Shown here in pieces: positions 37,990 through 51,595 of a stretch of DNA of 64,000 nt. How positions within the stretch are numbered: position 1 is the stretch's first letter; every line of letters begins with the position of its first letter. Source of the stretch: Pseudomonas sp. UMAB-08 (GTDB lineage: Bacteria > Pseudomonadota > Gammaproteobacteria > Pseudomonadales > Pseudomonadaceae); assembly GCF_900095225.1 (NCBI RefSeq), contig NZ_LT607430.1, positions 1 through 64,000 on the forward strand, given 5' to 3'. The translations under genes and the position numbers were made by a program. The notes beneath the pieces are model-generated. The model made no database searches. It was given only the letters and a program-made list of their open reading frames with translations, and had not been told where the DNA came from.

Positions 37990-38114
37990 TTGTAGGTGCG
38001 GGCTTGCCCGCGATAAGGTCGGAACGACCTTCAAAATGCTGAAACCACATCGGTTCACGTGTCTGATCACGACGACCGCTACGCGGCCGCTCGCAGGCAA
38101 GCCCGCTCCTGCAC
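37990..38114. repeat. Paired inverted REP elements between ahcY and metF
   Basis: tgtaggtgcgggcttgcccg at the left and gcaggcaagcccgctcctgc at the right are inverted REP units about 125 bases end to end. Inside the presumed ahcY-metF transcript they may give mRNA protection or partial termination. Confidence 0.85.
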
Positions 38115-38137
38115 AGAGGCGCGGGCTACCTGATCAA

Positions 38138-39547
<1,410 letters not shown>

Positions 39548-39905
39548 TTAGAGTCTCCATTCGTAGTGTGCGAATGGGCGCCGTTGTGCGTTTAAGGCTC
39601 GTTCGGACTGATTCAGTAAGATCAGCCGATCAAGCAACGCCCCATCCGAGCCTGACAGGACAAGCCTGCTGCAGCGCCCCTCGGACAGGTGGCGGGAACG
39701 GTCATGGGCTGTTTAGACAATCGAGCCGACGGTGACCGTTTTTGAAGCTGGGCGATTATAGCCGTGCTCGAGGCGTAGCCCAAGGCCTTTCCATCGCATA
39801 ACCCTGCAAAAAACTAATCGCCACGTTAGCCGATGCCCGATAGAGGTAACGCGCCGGGTCTGCCATTATTAGCGCCATCAATTGGCAATACGGTCAGGAG
39901 TGAGT
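39548..39905. other. Intergenic region between ahcY and the thioesterase gene
   Basis: 358 bases without a gene. It holds the SAH riboswitch (39630-39690), an ahcY-proximal hairpin cattcgtagtgtgcgaatg (39557-39575), and, from about 39760 to 39905, the presumed divergent promoters. I see no other clear operator. Confidence 0.7.
39630..39690 (-). promoter_or_regulatory. S-adenosylhomocysteine (SAH) riboswitch
   Basis: On the minus strand, reading from about 39684 down, the sequence runs CCGAGGGGCGCTGCAGC, then a variable loop, then CAGGCTCGG and GGGGCGTTGC. This matches the known SAH aptamer: the CCGAG/CTCGG outer stem (39684-39680 with 39650-39646), the conserved GCGCTGC strand and the pseudoknot partner GGCGTTGC. 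It is about 83 bases upstream of ahcY, the usual target. SAH binding turns expression on. Confidence 0.9.
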
Positions 39906-40307
39906 ATGAATTTCCACACCCGCAAGTGGGTTAAACCCGAAGACCTCAACCCCAACGGCACGCTGTTTGGTGGCAGTCTGTTGCGCTGGATCGACGAAGA
40001 AGCCGCGATCTACGCCATCGTTCAGCTGGGCAATCAACGGGTGGTCACCAAGTACATTTCCGAAATCAATTTCGTCAGCGCCTCGCGTCAGGGCGACATC
40101 ATTGAGCTGGGCATCACCGCGACCGAGTTTGGTCGGACCTCGATTACCCTGACCTGCCAGGTGCGCAACAAAATCACGCGCAAAAGCATCCTCACTGTGG
40201 AAAAACTGGTCTTCGTCAACCTCGGTGAAGACGGCCTGCCAGCCCCGCACGGCAAGACCGAAATCACCTACGTGAAGGACCAGTTCAAGGACGGCGACAC
40301 TCATTGA
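39906..40307 (+). CDS. Hotdog-fold acyl-CoA thioesterase (YciA-like)
   Basis: 133 residues from ATG 39906 (MNFHTRKWVKPEDLNPNGT). Single hotdog domain with LFGGSLLRWIDEEAAIYA, where the Asp/Glu on the central helix are typical of YciA-type enzymes. Likely a housekeeping acyl-CoA hydrolase. The start follows GTCAGGAGTGAGT, a good ribosome binding site; the frame extends eight codons upstream. Confidence 0.9.
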   Translation: MNFHTRKWVKPEDLNPNGTLFGGSLLRWIDEEAAIYAIVQLGNQRVVTKYISEINFVSASRQGDIIELGITATEFGRTSITLTCQVRNKITRKSILTVEKLVFVNLGEDGLPAPHGKTEITYVKDQFKDGDTH

Positions 40308-40330
40308 GGATGTCGTAGACCGGCTGAGTA

Positions 40331-41494
40331 TCAGGCGTTGACCGTTTGCGCCTGACGCCGCTGCAAATAGAGGTAGAACAGCGCGGTCAGCACGGTCAAT
40401 ACTCCGACGGCTGCGCCTGTCCAGGGCAGGTCGGCGAGATCGGCGCCGCTGGCAACCACCAGGCCACCGATCCAGGCACCGGCCGCGTTGCCGAGGTTGA
40501 AGGCGCTTTGATTGAGGGTCGAACCCAGATTCGGCGCATCGCTGGCCTGGTCGATGATCAGCAATTGCAGAATCGGACACAGCGCGAACGCCACCACGCC
40601 CCACAGCAGCAGGGTAATGGCGGCGGGGATGACTGAGTGGCTGGTCTGGCTGAACAACGCCACGATCAATACGACCGCGATCGACATTCCTAGCAGCGCA
40701 GGCAACAAACGACTGTCGGCCAGTCGGCCTCCGAGCATGCTGCCGCCGGTCAGGCCCAGGCCGAACAACAGCAGCATGAAGGTCACGCCGTGCGGGGTGA
40801 CGCCGGTAACGTCACGCAGAATCGGGGCGATGTAGGTGAATACGCTGAACAGACTGGTCGACGCCAGGACGCTCATCGCCAGCGCCAGCAATACATTGGG
40901 TTTGCCCAGTACGCGGAACTCGGTGACCAGATTGCCCTTTTCCATAGGGATCTCCTTGGGCAGCCAGACCATTTGCGCAATCACCGCGATCACACCAATT
41001 ACGGCCACTGCCCAGAAGGTTGAACGCCAGCCAGCGTATTGCCCGAGCGCTGTGCCGAGCGGCACGCCCAATACATTCGCCAGGGTCAAACCGGTGAACA
41101 TCAGCGCGATGGCCTGCGCGCGTTTGTTCGGCGCGACCAGGCCTGCCGCCACCACAGAGCCAATGCCAAAGAAGGCACCGTGGCACAGGGCGGTAATCAC
41201 CCGTGCGGCCATCAACGTGGCATAGGTCGGCGCCAGCGCGCAGAGCACATTGCCGAGGATGAACATCAGTGTCATGCCCAGCAGTGTGGCTTTGCGCGGC
41301 ATGTTTGCGGTAGCAATGGCGAGGATCGGCGCGCCAAACACCACGCCCAGCGCGTAGCCGGTGATCAGCAGACCTGCGTCAGGAATGCTGACGTTCAGAT
41401 CATTGGCGACCTCGGGCAGCAAGCCCATGATCACGAATTCAGTGGTGCCGATGCCGAAAGCGGCAACGGCGAGTGCAAGCAAAGCGAGTGGCAT
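40331..41494 (-). CDS. Major facilitator superfamily efflux transporter (AraJ-type)
   Basis: 387 residues with twelve membrane helices. Begins LALLALAVAAFGIGTTEFVIMGLLP, typical of the DHA1 arabinose-efflux/chloramphenicol-resistance-like subgroup; LTLANVLGVPLGTALGQYAGW is the motif C region. Substrate unknown. A single gene converging on the thioesterase gene, with 23 bases between them. Confidence 0.9.
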   Translation of the reverse strand: MPLALLALAVAAFGIGTTEFVIMGLLPEVANDLNVSIPDAGLLITGYALGVVFGAPILAIATANMPRKATLLGMTLMFILGNVLCALAPTYATLMAARVITALCHGAFFGIGSVVAAGLVAPNKRAQAIALMFTGLTLANVLGVPLGTALGQYAGWRSTFWAVAVIGVIAVIAQMVWLPKEIPMEKGNLVTEFRVLGKPNVLLALAMSVLASTSLFSVFTYIAPILRDVTGVTPHGVTFMLLLFGLGLTGGSMLGGRLADSRLLPALLGMSIAVVLIVALFSQTSHSVIPAAITLLLWGVVAFALCPILQLLIIDQASDAPNLGSTLNQSAFNLGNAAGAWIGGLVVASGADLADLPWTGAAVGVLTVLTALFYLYLQRRQAQTVNA

Positions 41495-41743
41495 GCGTAG
41501 AGGCTCCGTCTTAAGGGATATGTCGATAGTCTTGACGTCCCGATCAGGCGTGCGCAGGCGAGCGACCGAACTCTATCCGGTAAAGGCTGAGTCCGTAGAA
41601 GCAAAATTATTGGAATAGTTAGGGTGCGCAACGGGGGTGTGATGTAGTCGGGGTCAGTATATCCAGCTGCTGACATATGGCGAATCAATTATCCCCAACG
41701 GTAACCTCCTCGATAACGATCCTTTTGAACAAGGAAGAGCCCA

Positions 41744-42583
41744 GTGCTGGCAACGGCTTTGGTGTTGATTGCAGCCCTCCTGCATGCGACCTGGAATACC
41801 CTGATCAAATTCAGTGGCGAACGGCTGCTGGTCATCGCCAGCATGGACGGGGTGGCGCTGGTTTTCGCCGTACTGGCGGTTGCCTTCGTGACGCCGCCGC
41901 CTGCTGAAGTCTGGCCGTGGATGCTGGCGTCGGCCGCTTTCGAACTGCTTTATCGTGTCCTGCTGATCAGAGCGTACCGCGTGGGCGATCTGGGCCTGGT
42001 CTATCCGTTGATGCGCGGGCTTTCACCCTTGGTGGTGTTGGGGCTGACGCTGATGGTTGCCGGCGAGTCATTGAGCACGCAACAAATCCTCGGCATTTTG
42101 TTGATCCCGTGTGGCATGGCCTGCTTGTTGTGGCAGGGCGGTGGTGGCGAGCGCTTGCCCTGGTTGATGCTGCCGGTGGTTGGGCTGATCGGCCTGTGCA
42201 TCGGTTGCTACACCTGGATCGACGGCCAGGCACTGAGGCTCGGCGTGCAGCCATTGGACTATCTGGTATGGCTGACGCTGATCAGTGCGTGGCCGTTTCC
42301 ATTGCTCGCGATGTGCAACAAGCGTCAGGCGTTTACCGTGTTTTGGCGCGAGCAGTGGCGCCTTGGGCTGAGCGTCGGGCTGTGTGTGTTGTTCAGCTAC
42401 GCTTTGGTGCTGTGGGCCATGCAGCTAGGGTCGGTGGCAGAGGCTGCCGCCTTGCGTGAAATCAGTGTGGTGCTGGTGGTCCTGTTCGGCATGCGTTATC
42501 TAAAAGAACCTTTCGGCCGGCCCAGGCTCTTAGCGTGTGGGCTAGTCTTGCTCGGCATGCTTCTGATGAAGCTGAAACTATAA
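41744..42583 (+). CDS. EamA/DMT-family transporter
   Basis: 279 residues, ten predicted membrane helices in two EamA halves (ATALVLIAALLHATWNTLIKF; LVYPLMRGLSPLVVLGLTL). Starts at GTG 41744 with AAGGAAG about seven bases upstream; no nearby ATG fits. Likely an inner-membrane exporter of metabolites; substrate unknown. The MAPEG gene begins ten bases after its stop. Confidence 0.88.
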   Translation: MLATALVLIAALLHATWNTLIKFSGERLLVIASMDGVALVFAVLAVAFVTPPPAEVWPWMLASAAFELLYRVLLIRAYRVGDLGLVYPLMRGLSPLVVLGLTLMVAGESLSTQQILGILLIPCGMACLLWQGGGGERLPWLMLPVVGLIGLCIGCYTWIDGQALRLGVQPLDYLVWLTLISAWPFPLLAMCNKRQAFTVFWREQWRLGLSVGLCVLFSYALVLWAMQLGSVAEAAALREISVVLVVLFGMRYLKEPFGRPRLLACGLVLLGMLLMKLKL

Positions 42584-42593
42584 GGATCTGCTT

Positions 42594-42980
42594 ATGACTC
42601 CTGCTTTCTGGTGCGTATTGATCGCGATATGCCTGCCTTACCTGTGTACCGGCGTGGCCAAGTTCAGTGGCGGCAAGTTCGGCCTGCGGGAGAACCATGA
42701 CCCACGCGCCTTTCTCGACAGCCTCCAAGGGTTTGCCAAGCGCGCGCATGCCGCGCAACTCAACAGCTTTGAAGTGACGCCCGCGTTTGCCGCCGCGGTG
42801 ATCATTGCCGACATCGTCGGTAACGCCCAAGCGGTCACCATTGATGTGCTGGCGGTGCTGTTTATCACGAGCCGACTGCTGTACATCATTTTTTACCTGG
42901 CGGACCTGGCAGTTTTGCGTTCCCTGGCCTGGGCGGTTGGCATGGGGGTTATCGTGACGTTGTTCATCGTTTCCGCCTGA
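42594..42980 (+). CDS. MAPEG family membrane protein
   Basis: 128 residues, four membrane helices. MAPEG-family features: ENHDPRAFLDSLQGFAKRAHAAQLNSFE in pieces, with RAHAAQLNSFE the conserved core. Related to membrane glutathione S-transferase-like proteins; bacterial roles are unknown. Starts with AAGGATCTGCTT upstream, ten bases after the EamA gene, so probably one operon. Confidence 0.9.
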   Translation: MTPAFWCVLIAICLPYLCTGVAKFSGGKFGLRENHDPRAFLDSLQGFAKRAHAAQLNSFEVTPAFAAAVIIADIVGNAQAVTIDVLAVLFITSRLLYIIFYLADLAVLRSLAWAVGMGVIVTLFIVSA

Positions 42981-43068
42981 GGGATGGTCCGGCTGCGGCA
43001 ACGGTACGCTTGGTCTTTTGCGATGAGCCGAGGATACTGGCCGCCGTTTCCACCAGCCTGTAGCGATC

Positions 43069-43518
43069 ATGACCTTGAAAAGACTTTCCGTGGTATTGCT
43101 GGCCTGCCTGACCCTGAGCGCCTGTGGCGGGGTTGATCCCAACTCACCTTTGGGTCAGCGCAAGGCGATCTTCAAAGAAATGCTCAAAACCAGCGAAGAC
43201 TTGGGCGGCATGCTGCGTGGCCGCGTGACGTTCGACGGCCAGCGCTTCACCGACGGCGCGATCAAGCTCGACAGCCTGGCCCACGAGCCGTGGAAGCATT
43301 TCCCTGTGGTCAAGGAAGCCGACCATACCAGCGCCAAGGATGATGTCTGGCAAAAACAGGCACATTTCCAGGAACTGGCCCGGTCACTCGAGTCGGCCAC
43401 CGGGGAACTGGTGCTCGCCACCAATGCCAAGCCCTTCAAGGCCAGCACCCTGAGCCCTGCGGTGCAGAAGGTCGAAGATGCGTGCGAGGCTTGCCATAAA
43501 GAGTTTCGCGATCATTGA
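43069..43518 (+). CDS. c-type cytochrome of the c'/c556 type, lipoprotein
   Basis: 149 residues. Signal with lipobox (LLACLTLSAC), then a four-helix-bundle-like protein ending in a heme site CEACH (139-143) close to the C terminus, as in cytochrome c'. The acetylated Cys would anchor it to a membrane. Its electron partner is unknown. A hairpin lies just after the stop. Confidence 0.85.
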   Translation: MTLKRLSVVLLACLTLSACGGVDPNSPLGQRKAIFKEMLKTSEDLGGMLRGRVTFDGQRFTDGAIKLDSLAHEPWKHFPVVKEADHTSAKDDVWQKQAHFQELARSLESATGELVLATNAKPFKASTLSPAVQKVEDACEACHKEFRDH

Positions 43519-43526
43519 TGTGCAGT

Positions 43527-43557
43527 GATTGGTACACCGCTTTGCGGTGTATCAATC
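43527..43557. terminator. Hairpin between two converging small genes
   Basis: gattggtacaccgc and gcggtgtatcaatc pair almost perfectly around ttt, covering the last codons of the minus-strand gene. No T run follows, so termination would be weak or factor-dependent. Confidence 0.5.
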
Positions 43558-43965
43558 ATAGTTCGGCTCGACCTTCTCCAGCTCCACTTGAGCGTCATGC
43601 AGGTCTTTACGCGACTCGGCGAGTTTGTCTTTGCGCTTGTTGATCTTGTCCGGGTCGCCTTTGCTCATCGCTTTGGTCAGGTCCGACTGGCGACGGCTGA
43701 CGTCGTGTTTGGCCTCCAGCACTTTCTGTTCAAGTTGCTTGAGCAAGGAGGCGTCGGTGCAGGTGGCCGACACCTCACTCAAGGCATTTTCCAGACCGGC
43801 TTGCTGGTCGCTGTCGCCGTTGGCCTTGGCGAGTTCGATCCAGGTGCTGATGTCCTGGCGCTTGGCCTCGCAGCCCGTCAGTTGGGGGGCTTCCTCGGCG
43901 GCGAACAGCGGTGCTGCCAGCAGGCTGCATGCCGTGAACAGAGTCAGCGGTGACAAGCACTTCAT
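43552..43965 (-). CDS. DUF1090 (YqjC-like) periplasmic protein
   Basis: 137 residues with signal peptide (LFTACSLLAAPLFAA) and a charged helical remainder (GCEAKRQDISTWIELAKANGD; KINKRKDKLAESRKDLHDAQ), matching the DUF1090 family. Two cysteines at GCEAK and ATCTDAS could pair. Likely envelope protein of unknown role. Confidence 0.85.
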   Translation of the reverse strand: MKCLSPLTLFTACSLLAAPLFAAEEAPQLTGCEAKRQDISTWIELAKANGDSDQQAGLENALSEVSATCTDASLLKQLEQKVLEAKHDVSRRQSDLTKAMSKGDPDKINKRKDKLAESRKDLHDAQVELEKVEPNYD

Positions 43966-44036
43966 GGGGGCTCCCTTGAAAATAGTGACGCGATAAGCGA
44001 ACGAAGACTCGCTTGTCCCTGAAAAATGATATTGAC

Positions 44037-45752
<1,716 letters not shown>

Positions 45753-45837
45753 CTAGTCGCTAGGTCAGGGTGGAAGAGCATTGACTGGTTACAGGATTTT
45801 GCAGTGCCCGCGATGGCGGAGGGATTTCCAGCAGACA

Positions 45838-45878
45838 TAAAAAAGCCCCCGCCGACCAACGTCGACGGGGGCTGTTTC
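45838..45878 (-). terminator. Rho-independent terminator after metK
   Basis: agcccccgccgac / gtcgacgggggct stem with loop caac and one mismatch. On the minus strand it is followed by a run of T, and it begins about 22 bases past the metK stop. Confidence 0.9.
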
Positions 45879-45899
45879 TAACCTGAAACGCTGGCGCTA

Positions 45900-47090
<1,191 letters not shown>

Positions 47091-47109
47091 ATCGACGGGT
47101 TTCCTGAAT

Positions 47110-48105
47110 TTACCGATGGTGAGTGTTGCCAGCCGGTCGCTGAAAGTGGCGAACCTGGATCTGGAAACCATTACGTAGCCCTATATAGAGGCTTTCCCCG
47201 GGAACGAGTCCCGCAGCAGTGGCCCAACGGGCCAGATCATCCTGTTCAAAACCCAACCAGAGATCGCCGCAGGCCTCCTTGGCCCAGCTCTGGTCGTGGC
47301 TACACAACTCTGTCACCAAAAGGCTACCGCCTGGTTGCACCAGATGGGCCAGTTGTTTAAGTGCTTCGGCCGGTGCAGCAAAATGGTGAAGCACCATATT
47401 CAATACAACGCAGTCGGCGCGCACCGTGACGTTGTTCAAGGCGTCGGCCAGTTGCAGCTCGACATTGCCCAGTGCTTCGCGCTCGCAGACCTGGCGGGCC
47501 AGTTCCAGCATCGCCGGGCTGTTGTCCAGCGCGGTGACGTGGCGAAAACGCCGCGCCAGTTCCGGCAGAAAACCACCATCGCCCGGGCCGACTTCCACCG
47601 CAGTGGCGTCGTGGCTGAAACTCAGCGTGTCCAGAAGCGATAGCAGGCTCTCGCGATATTGCGCCAGACCCGCGATCAAATCCTGCTGGGCACGAAATTT
47701 TTCCGCGACCCGTGCGAAGAAGTCCTGACTGGCCGTCGCCCGTTGCCGGTGCACCAGGCCAATGCGCGCCTGAACATCGCCGGGCAAGGCCAGGTTATCG
47801 ACTTCGTCGAGCAGTGCCGCGTGCAGCCTGCCGCCCAGTTGTTCGGTGTGGGGCAGGGCGCGACGGTAAAAAATCGCATTGCCTTCGCGGCGTGTCGCTA
47901 CCAGCTCGGCCTGAGACAGCACCTTTAAATGGTGGCTCATGCCGGATTGGCCGATGGCGAAAATCTGTGCCAGCTCCAGAACCCCGAACGAATCGTTGGC
48001 CAGCGCGCGCAGCACATTGAGTCGCAGCGGGTCGCCTCCGGCTTTGCACAAGGCAGCCAGATCGTCGCTGTCATCATGGCGGATTGCAGGCACGCTAAGG
48101 TTCAT
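47110..48105 (-). CDS. ArsR-family regulator fused to a SAM-dependent methyltransferase domain (SahR-like)
   Basis: 331 residues. N-terminal winged helix ([48 protein letters not shown]) without the Cys pair of metal-sensing ArsR proteins. From about residue 150 a class I methyltransferase domain with motif [15 protein letters not shown] and DSPAML-like residues ([13 protein letters not shown]). Co-transcribed with metK and preceded by a perfect palindrome. SahR proteins of this build control SAM-cycle genes in response to S-adenosylhomocysteine; I infer the same here. Whether the methyltransferase half still catalyses is unknown. Confidence 0.88.
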   Translation of the reverse strand: MNLSVPAIRHDDSDDLAALCKAGGDPLRLNVLRALANDSFGVLELAQIFAIGQSGMSHHLKVLSQAELVATRREGNAIFYRRALPHTEQLGGRLHAALLDEVDNLALPGDVQARIGLVHRQRATASQDFFARVAEKFRAQQDLIAGLAQYRESLLSLLDTLSFSHDATAVEVGPGDGGFLPELARRFRHVTALDNSPAMLELARQVCEREALGNVELQLADALNNVTVRADCVVLNMVLHHFAAPAEALKQLAHLVQPGGSLLVTELCSHDQSWAKEACGDLWLGFEQDDLARWATAAGLVPGESLYIGLRNGFQIQVRHFQRPAGNTHHR

Positions 48106-48143
48106 AGGGCTGGCAGTCTAGAGAGCGATTGTTCGTCTCGCAA

Positions 48144-48173
48144 GACCAATATCAAAAAGTTTTGATATTGGTC
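48144..48173. promoter_or_regulatory. 30-bp perfect palindrome upstream of the ArsR-MT/metK operon
   Basis: Arms gaccaatatcaaaa (48144-48157) and ttttgatattggtc (48160-48173) around ag, 38 bases upstream of the ArsR-MT start. The inner atatcaaaa/ttttgatat form suits a dimeric ArsR-family protein. Probable autoregulatory operator, also close to the divergent tkt promoter region. Confidence 0.82.
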
Positions 48174-48383
48174 GATGGGTGGTGCCCGTCATGCGCATTC
48201 GGCACTGCGTGAATGCGCCAGACAGGTTTGTGTCTGAGGAATATCCGGTTTGGCCGTGCAATAACGAGGACAGCGCAGGAAAAACGCCTTCCAACGACTA
48301 TCTGTCATTGCCCCGAAGCAGTGCCTGAGGGAAAATGCTCACCTTTTTTCCGATCCCATCCTTTCAGTTCCAGGAGATCAGCG

Positions 48384-50381
48384 ATGCCCAGCCGTCGTGA
48401 GCGTGCCAACGCCATTCGTGCCCTCAGCATGGATGCCGTGCAAAAAGCCAACAGCGGCCATCCCGGTGCCCCTATGGGCATGGCGGATATCGCCGAGGTG
48501 CTTTGGCGTGATTACCTCAAACACAACCCGAGCAATCCATCGTTCGCCGACCGTGACCGCTTCATCATGTCCAACGGCCACGGTTCGATGCTGGTTTACT
48601 CGCTGCTGCACCTGACCGGTTACGACCTGTCCATCGACGACCTGAAAAATTTTCGCCAGTTGCACAGCCGTACGCCGGGTCACCCTGAATATGGCTACAC
48701 CCCTGGCGTCGAGACCACCACCGGTCCTTTGGGGCAGGGGTTGGCCAATGCCGTCGGTTTTGCCATCGCTGAAAAAGTGCTGGCCGAACAGTTCAACCGT
48801 CCAGGTCACGACATCGTCGATCACCACACCTACGTGTTCCTGGGTGATGGCTGCATGATGGAAGGCATTTCCCACGAAGTCGGCTCGTTGGCCGGTACGC
48901 TGGGTCTGGGCAAACTGATCGCGTTCTACGATGACAACGGCATTTCCATCGATGGCGAAGTCGAAGGCTGGTTCACTGACGATACGCCAAAGCGTTTTGA
49001 AGCCTACAACTGGCAAGTGATCCGTAACGTCGACGGCCACGATGCCGAAGAAATCAAGATCGCCATCGAAACAGCACGTAAAAGCGCGCAACCCACGCTG
49101 ATCTGCTGCAAGACCACCATTGGTTTCGGTTCGCCAAACAAGCAAGGCAAGGAAGACTGCCATGGCGCTCCACTGGGCGACGCGGAAATCGCGCTGACCC
49201 GTGCTGCGCTGAAATGGAATTACGGTCCTTTCGAAATTCCGGCGGATATCTATGCCGAGTGGAACGCCAAGGAATCGGGTCTGGCCGTGGAAGCCGAGTG
49301 GGACCAGCGTTTTGCTGCCTACTCCGCCGAACACCCGGAACTGGCCAACGAATTGATCCGTCGCATGAGCGGCGAGCTGCCGGCTGATTTCGCTGAAAAA
49401 GCCACGGCCTACATCGCCGAAGTCGATGCCAAGGGCGAAACCATCGCCAGCCGTAAAGCCAGCCAGAACGCATTGAATGCCTTCGGTCCGCTGCTGCCTG
49501 AGTTCCTTGGCGGTTCGGCTGACCTGGCAGGCTCCAACCTGACTATCTGGAAAGGCTGCAAGAGCCTCACGGCTGAAGACTTCAGCGGTAACTACCTGCA
49601 TTACGGTGTTCGCGAATTCGGCATGAGCGCGATCATGAACGGTATTGCACTGCACGGCGGTTTCGTACCGTACGGCGCGACCTTCCTGATTTTCATGGAA
49701 TACGCGCGCAACGCAGTGCGCATGGCCTCGCTGATGAAACAGCGCGTGCTGTTCGTCTACACCCACGACTCCATCGGTCTGGGCGAAGACGGCCCGACGC
49801 ACCAGCCAATCGAGCAACTGGCCAGCCTGCGTGGCACGCCGAACCTCGATACCTGGCGCCCGGCGGATGCCGTGGAATCGGCAGTGGCCTGGAAATACGC
49901 GATTGAGCGTAACGACGGTCCATCGGCCCTGGTGTTCTCTCGCCAGAACCTGACTCACCAATCCCGCAATGCCATTCAATTGGCGGAAATCGCCCGTGGC
50001 GGCTACGTGCTGCGCGACTGTGTGGGTGAGCCTGAGCTGATCCTGATCTCCACCGGTTCCGAAGTGGGCTTGGCGGTACTGGCTTACGAGAAACTGACTG
50101 CACAAGGCCGTAATGTGCGCGTGGTTTCCATGCCCTGCACCAGCGTCTTCGACGCCCAGGACGCGATGTACAAGCAAACGGTTCTGCCGTTGCAAGTCAG
50201 CGCGCGTATCGCCATCGAAGCCGCTCACGCGGACTACTGGTACAAATACGTTGGTCTGGAAGGTCGGGTCATCGGCATGACCACCTTCGGCGAGTCGGCG
50301 CCTGCGCCTGCCTTGTTCGAAGAGTTCGGTTTCACCCTGGAAAACATCCTGGGTACGGCTGAAGAGTTGCTCGAAGACTAA
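48384..50381 (+). CDS. tkt: Transketolase
   Basis: 665 residues from ATG 48384 ([19 protein letters not shown]). ThDP enzyme of the pentose phosphate pathway. Motifs: [32 protein letters not shown] with metal-binding DNN-type continuation ([12 protein letters not shown]); the C-terminal half includes [29 protein letters not shown] gives the binding site. The longer upstream frame is non-coding in character. A REP pair separates it from epd. Confidence 0.97.
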   Translation: MPSRRERANAIRALSMDAVQKANSGHPGAPMGMADIAEVLWRDYLKHNPSNPSFADRDRFIMSNGHGSMLVYSLLHLTGYDLSIDDLKNFRQLHSRTPGHPEYGYTPGVETTTGPLGQGLANAVGFAIAEKVLAEQFNRPGHDIVDHHTYVFLGDGCMMEGISHEVGSLAGTLGLGKLIAFYDDNGISIDGEVEGWFTDDTPKRFEAYNWQVIRNVDGHDAEEIKIAIETARKSAQPTLICCKTTIGFGSPNKQGKEDCHGAPLGDAEIALTRAALKWNYGPFEIPADIYAEWNAKESGLAVEAEWDQRFAAYSAEHPELANELIRRMSGELPADFAEKATAYIAEVDAKGETIASRKASQNALNAFGPLLPEFLGGSADLAGSNLTIWKGCKSLTAEDFSGNYLHYGVREFGMSAIMNGIALHGGFVPYGATFLIFMEYARNAVRMASLMKQRVLFVYTHDSIGLGEDGPTHQPIEQLASLRGTPNLDTWRPADAVESAVAWKYAIERNDGPSALVFSRQNLTHQSRNAIQLAEIARGGYVLRDCVGEPELILISTGSEVGLAVLAYEKLTAQGRNVRVVSMPCTSVFDAQDAMYKQTVLPLQVSARIAIEAAHADYWYKYVGLEGRVIGMTTFGESAPAPALFEEFGFTLENILGTAEELLED

Positions 50382-50398
50382 GAAACAAAGCGTTCCCC

Positions 50399-50505
50399 TT
50401 GTAGGAGCGCGCTTGCCCGCGATTGACTGCGCAGCAGTCACACGATGTTGTCTTGCATCTGAAGGCCGTTCCGGCCTTATCGCGGGCAAGCGCGCTCCTA
50501 CAGGT
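50399..50505. repeat. Paired inverted REP elements between tkt and epd
   Basis: gtaggagcgcgcttgcccgc and gcgggcaagcgcgctcctac are exact inverted copies, about 105 bases end to end. A classical REP pair between two genes of the same strand; likely affects relative expression of tkt and epd. Confidence 0.92.
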
Positions 50506-50530
50506 TTCAACACCTGCCAGCGAGAACCCC

Positions 50531-51580
50531 ATGCCTCAGCCACGTCTGTATAAAGTTGCACTCAACGGCTACGGCCGTATCGGTCGTTGTGTCTTGCGTG
50601 CGCTGTGTGAGCGAGGGGCGAAAGCCGGGTTTGAAGTGGTTGCATTGAACGATCTGGCGGATATAGCCAGTCTCGAATACCTCACGCGCTTTGACTCAAC
50701 CCACGGTCGCTTTCCTGGCGAAGTGCGGGTCGAAGGCGAATATTTGTACATCAACGAGCACGGCATCAAGGTGCTGCGCAGCGCAACCCCTGAAGGGATC
50801 GATTGGGCCGGGCTCGGCGTTGATCTGGTGCTTGAATGCTCGGGCGCTTACAACACCCGGGAAGATGGCCAGCGCTTTCTCGACGCGGGCGCCCCCCGCG
50901 TGTTGTTCTCGCAACCAATGGCCAGCGAAGCGGATGTTGATGCCACCATCGTGTATGGCATCAATCAGGACAAACTGACGGGCATCGAACTGCTGGTGTC
51001 CAACGCTTCCTGCACCACCAATTGCAGTGTGCCGCTGTTGCGTTTGCTCGATCAGGCCATCGGTCTGGAATACATTTCCATCACCACCATCCACTCTGCG
51101 ATGAACGACCAACCGGTGATCGACGCCTATCATCACGAAGACCTGCGCCGTACGCGTTCGGCCTTTCAGTCGATTATTCCGGTGTCCACTGGTCTGGCGC
51201 GTGGCATCGAACGGCTTTTGCCGGAACTTGCCGGGCGAATTCAGGCCAAAGCAGTGCGTGTGCCAACGGTTAACGTCTCTTGCCTCGATATCACCCTGCA
51301 GACTGCGCGTGATACCGATGCCGCCGAGATCAACCGGATCCTTCGCGACGCCGCCACCAGCGGCCCGTTGAAAGGGTTGTTGGCGTATACCGAGCTGCCG
51401 CATGCCAGCTGTGATTTCAATCATGACCCTCATTCGGCGATTGTCGATGCCAGTCAGACACGCGTTTCCGGCCCAAGGCTGGTGAATTTGCTGGCGTGGT
51501 TCGATAACGAATGGGGTTTTGCCAACCGAATGCTCGACGTCGCCGATCACTATCTGCGCGTTGCTCACAAACAACAGTAA
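50531..51580 (+). CDS. epd: D-erythrose-4-phosphate dehydrogenase
   Basis: 349 residues from ATG 50531 (MPQPRLYKVALNGYGRIGRC). Glyceraldehyde-3-phosphate dehydrogenase-like fold with NAD motif NGYGRIGRCVLRAL and catalytic Cys in SNASCTTNCSVPLL; WFDNEWGFANRMLD at the C terminus. The position between tkt and pgk and the family sequence favour Epd, which makes 4-phosphoerythronate for pyridoxal phosphate synthesis. The upstream frame extension runs in the REP pair and is rejected. Confidence 0.94.
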   Translation: MPQPRLYKVALNGYGRIGRCVLRALCERGAKAGFEVVALNDLADIASLEYLTRFDSTHGRFPGEVRVEGEYLYINEHGIKVLRSATPEGIDWAGLGVDLVLECSGAYNTREDGQRFLDAGAPRVLFSQPMASEADVDATIVYGINQDKLTGIELLVSNASCTTNCSVPLLRLLDQAIGLEYISITTIHSAMNDQPVIDAYHHEDLRRTRSAFQSIIPVSTGLARGIERLLPELAGRIQAKAVRVPTVNVSCLDITLQTARDTDAAEINRILRDAATSGPLKGLLAYTELPHASCDFNHDPHSAIVDASQTRVSGPRLVNLLAWFDNEWGFANRMLDVADHYLRVAHKQQ

Positions 51581-51595
51581 ACCAGGGACAGCCTC

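Noticed and set aside
48378-50561. Open frame of 727 codons on the minus strand opposite tkt
   Set aside because: Covers transketolase and the REP pair; no family resemblance.
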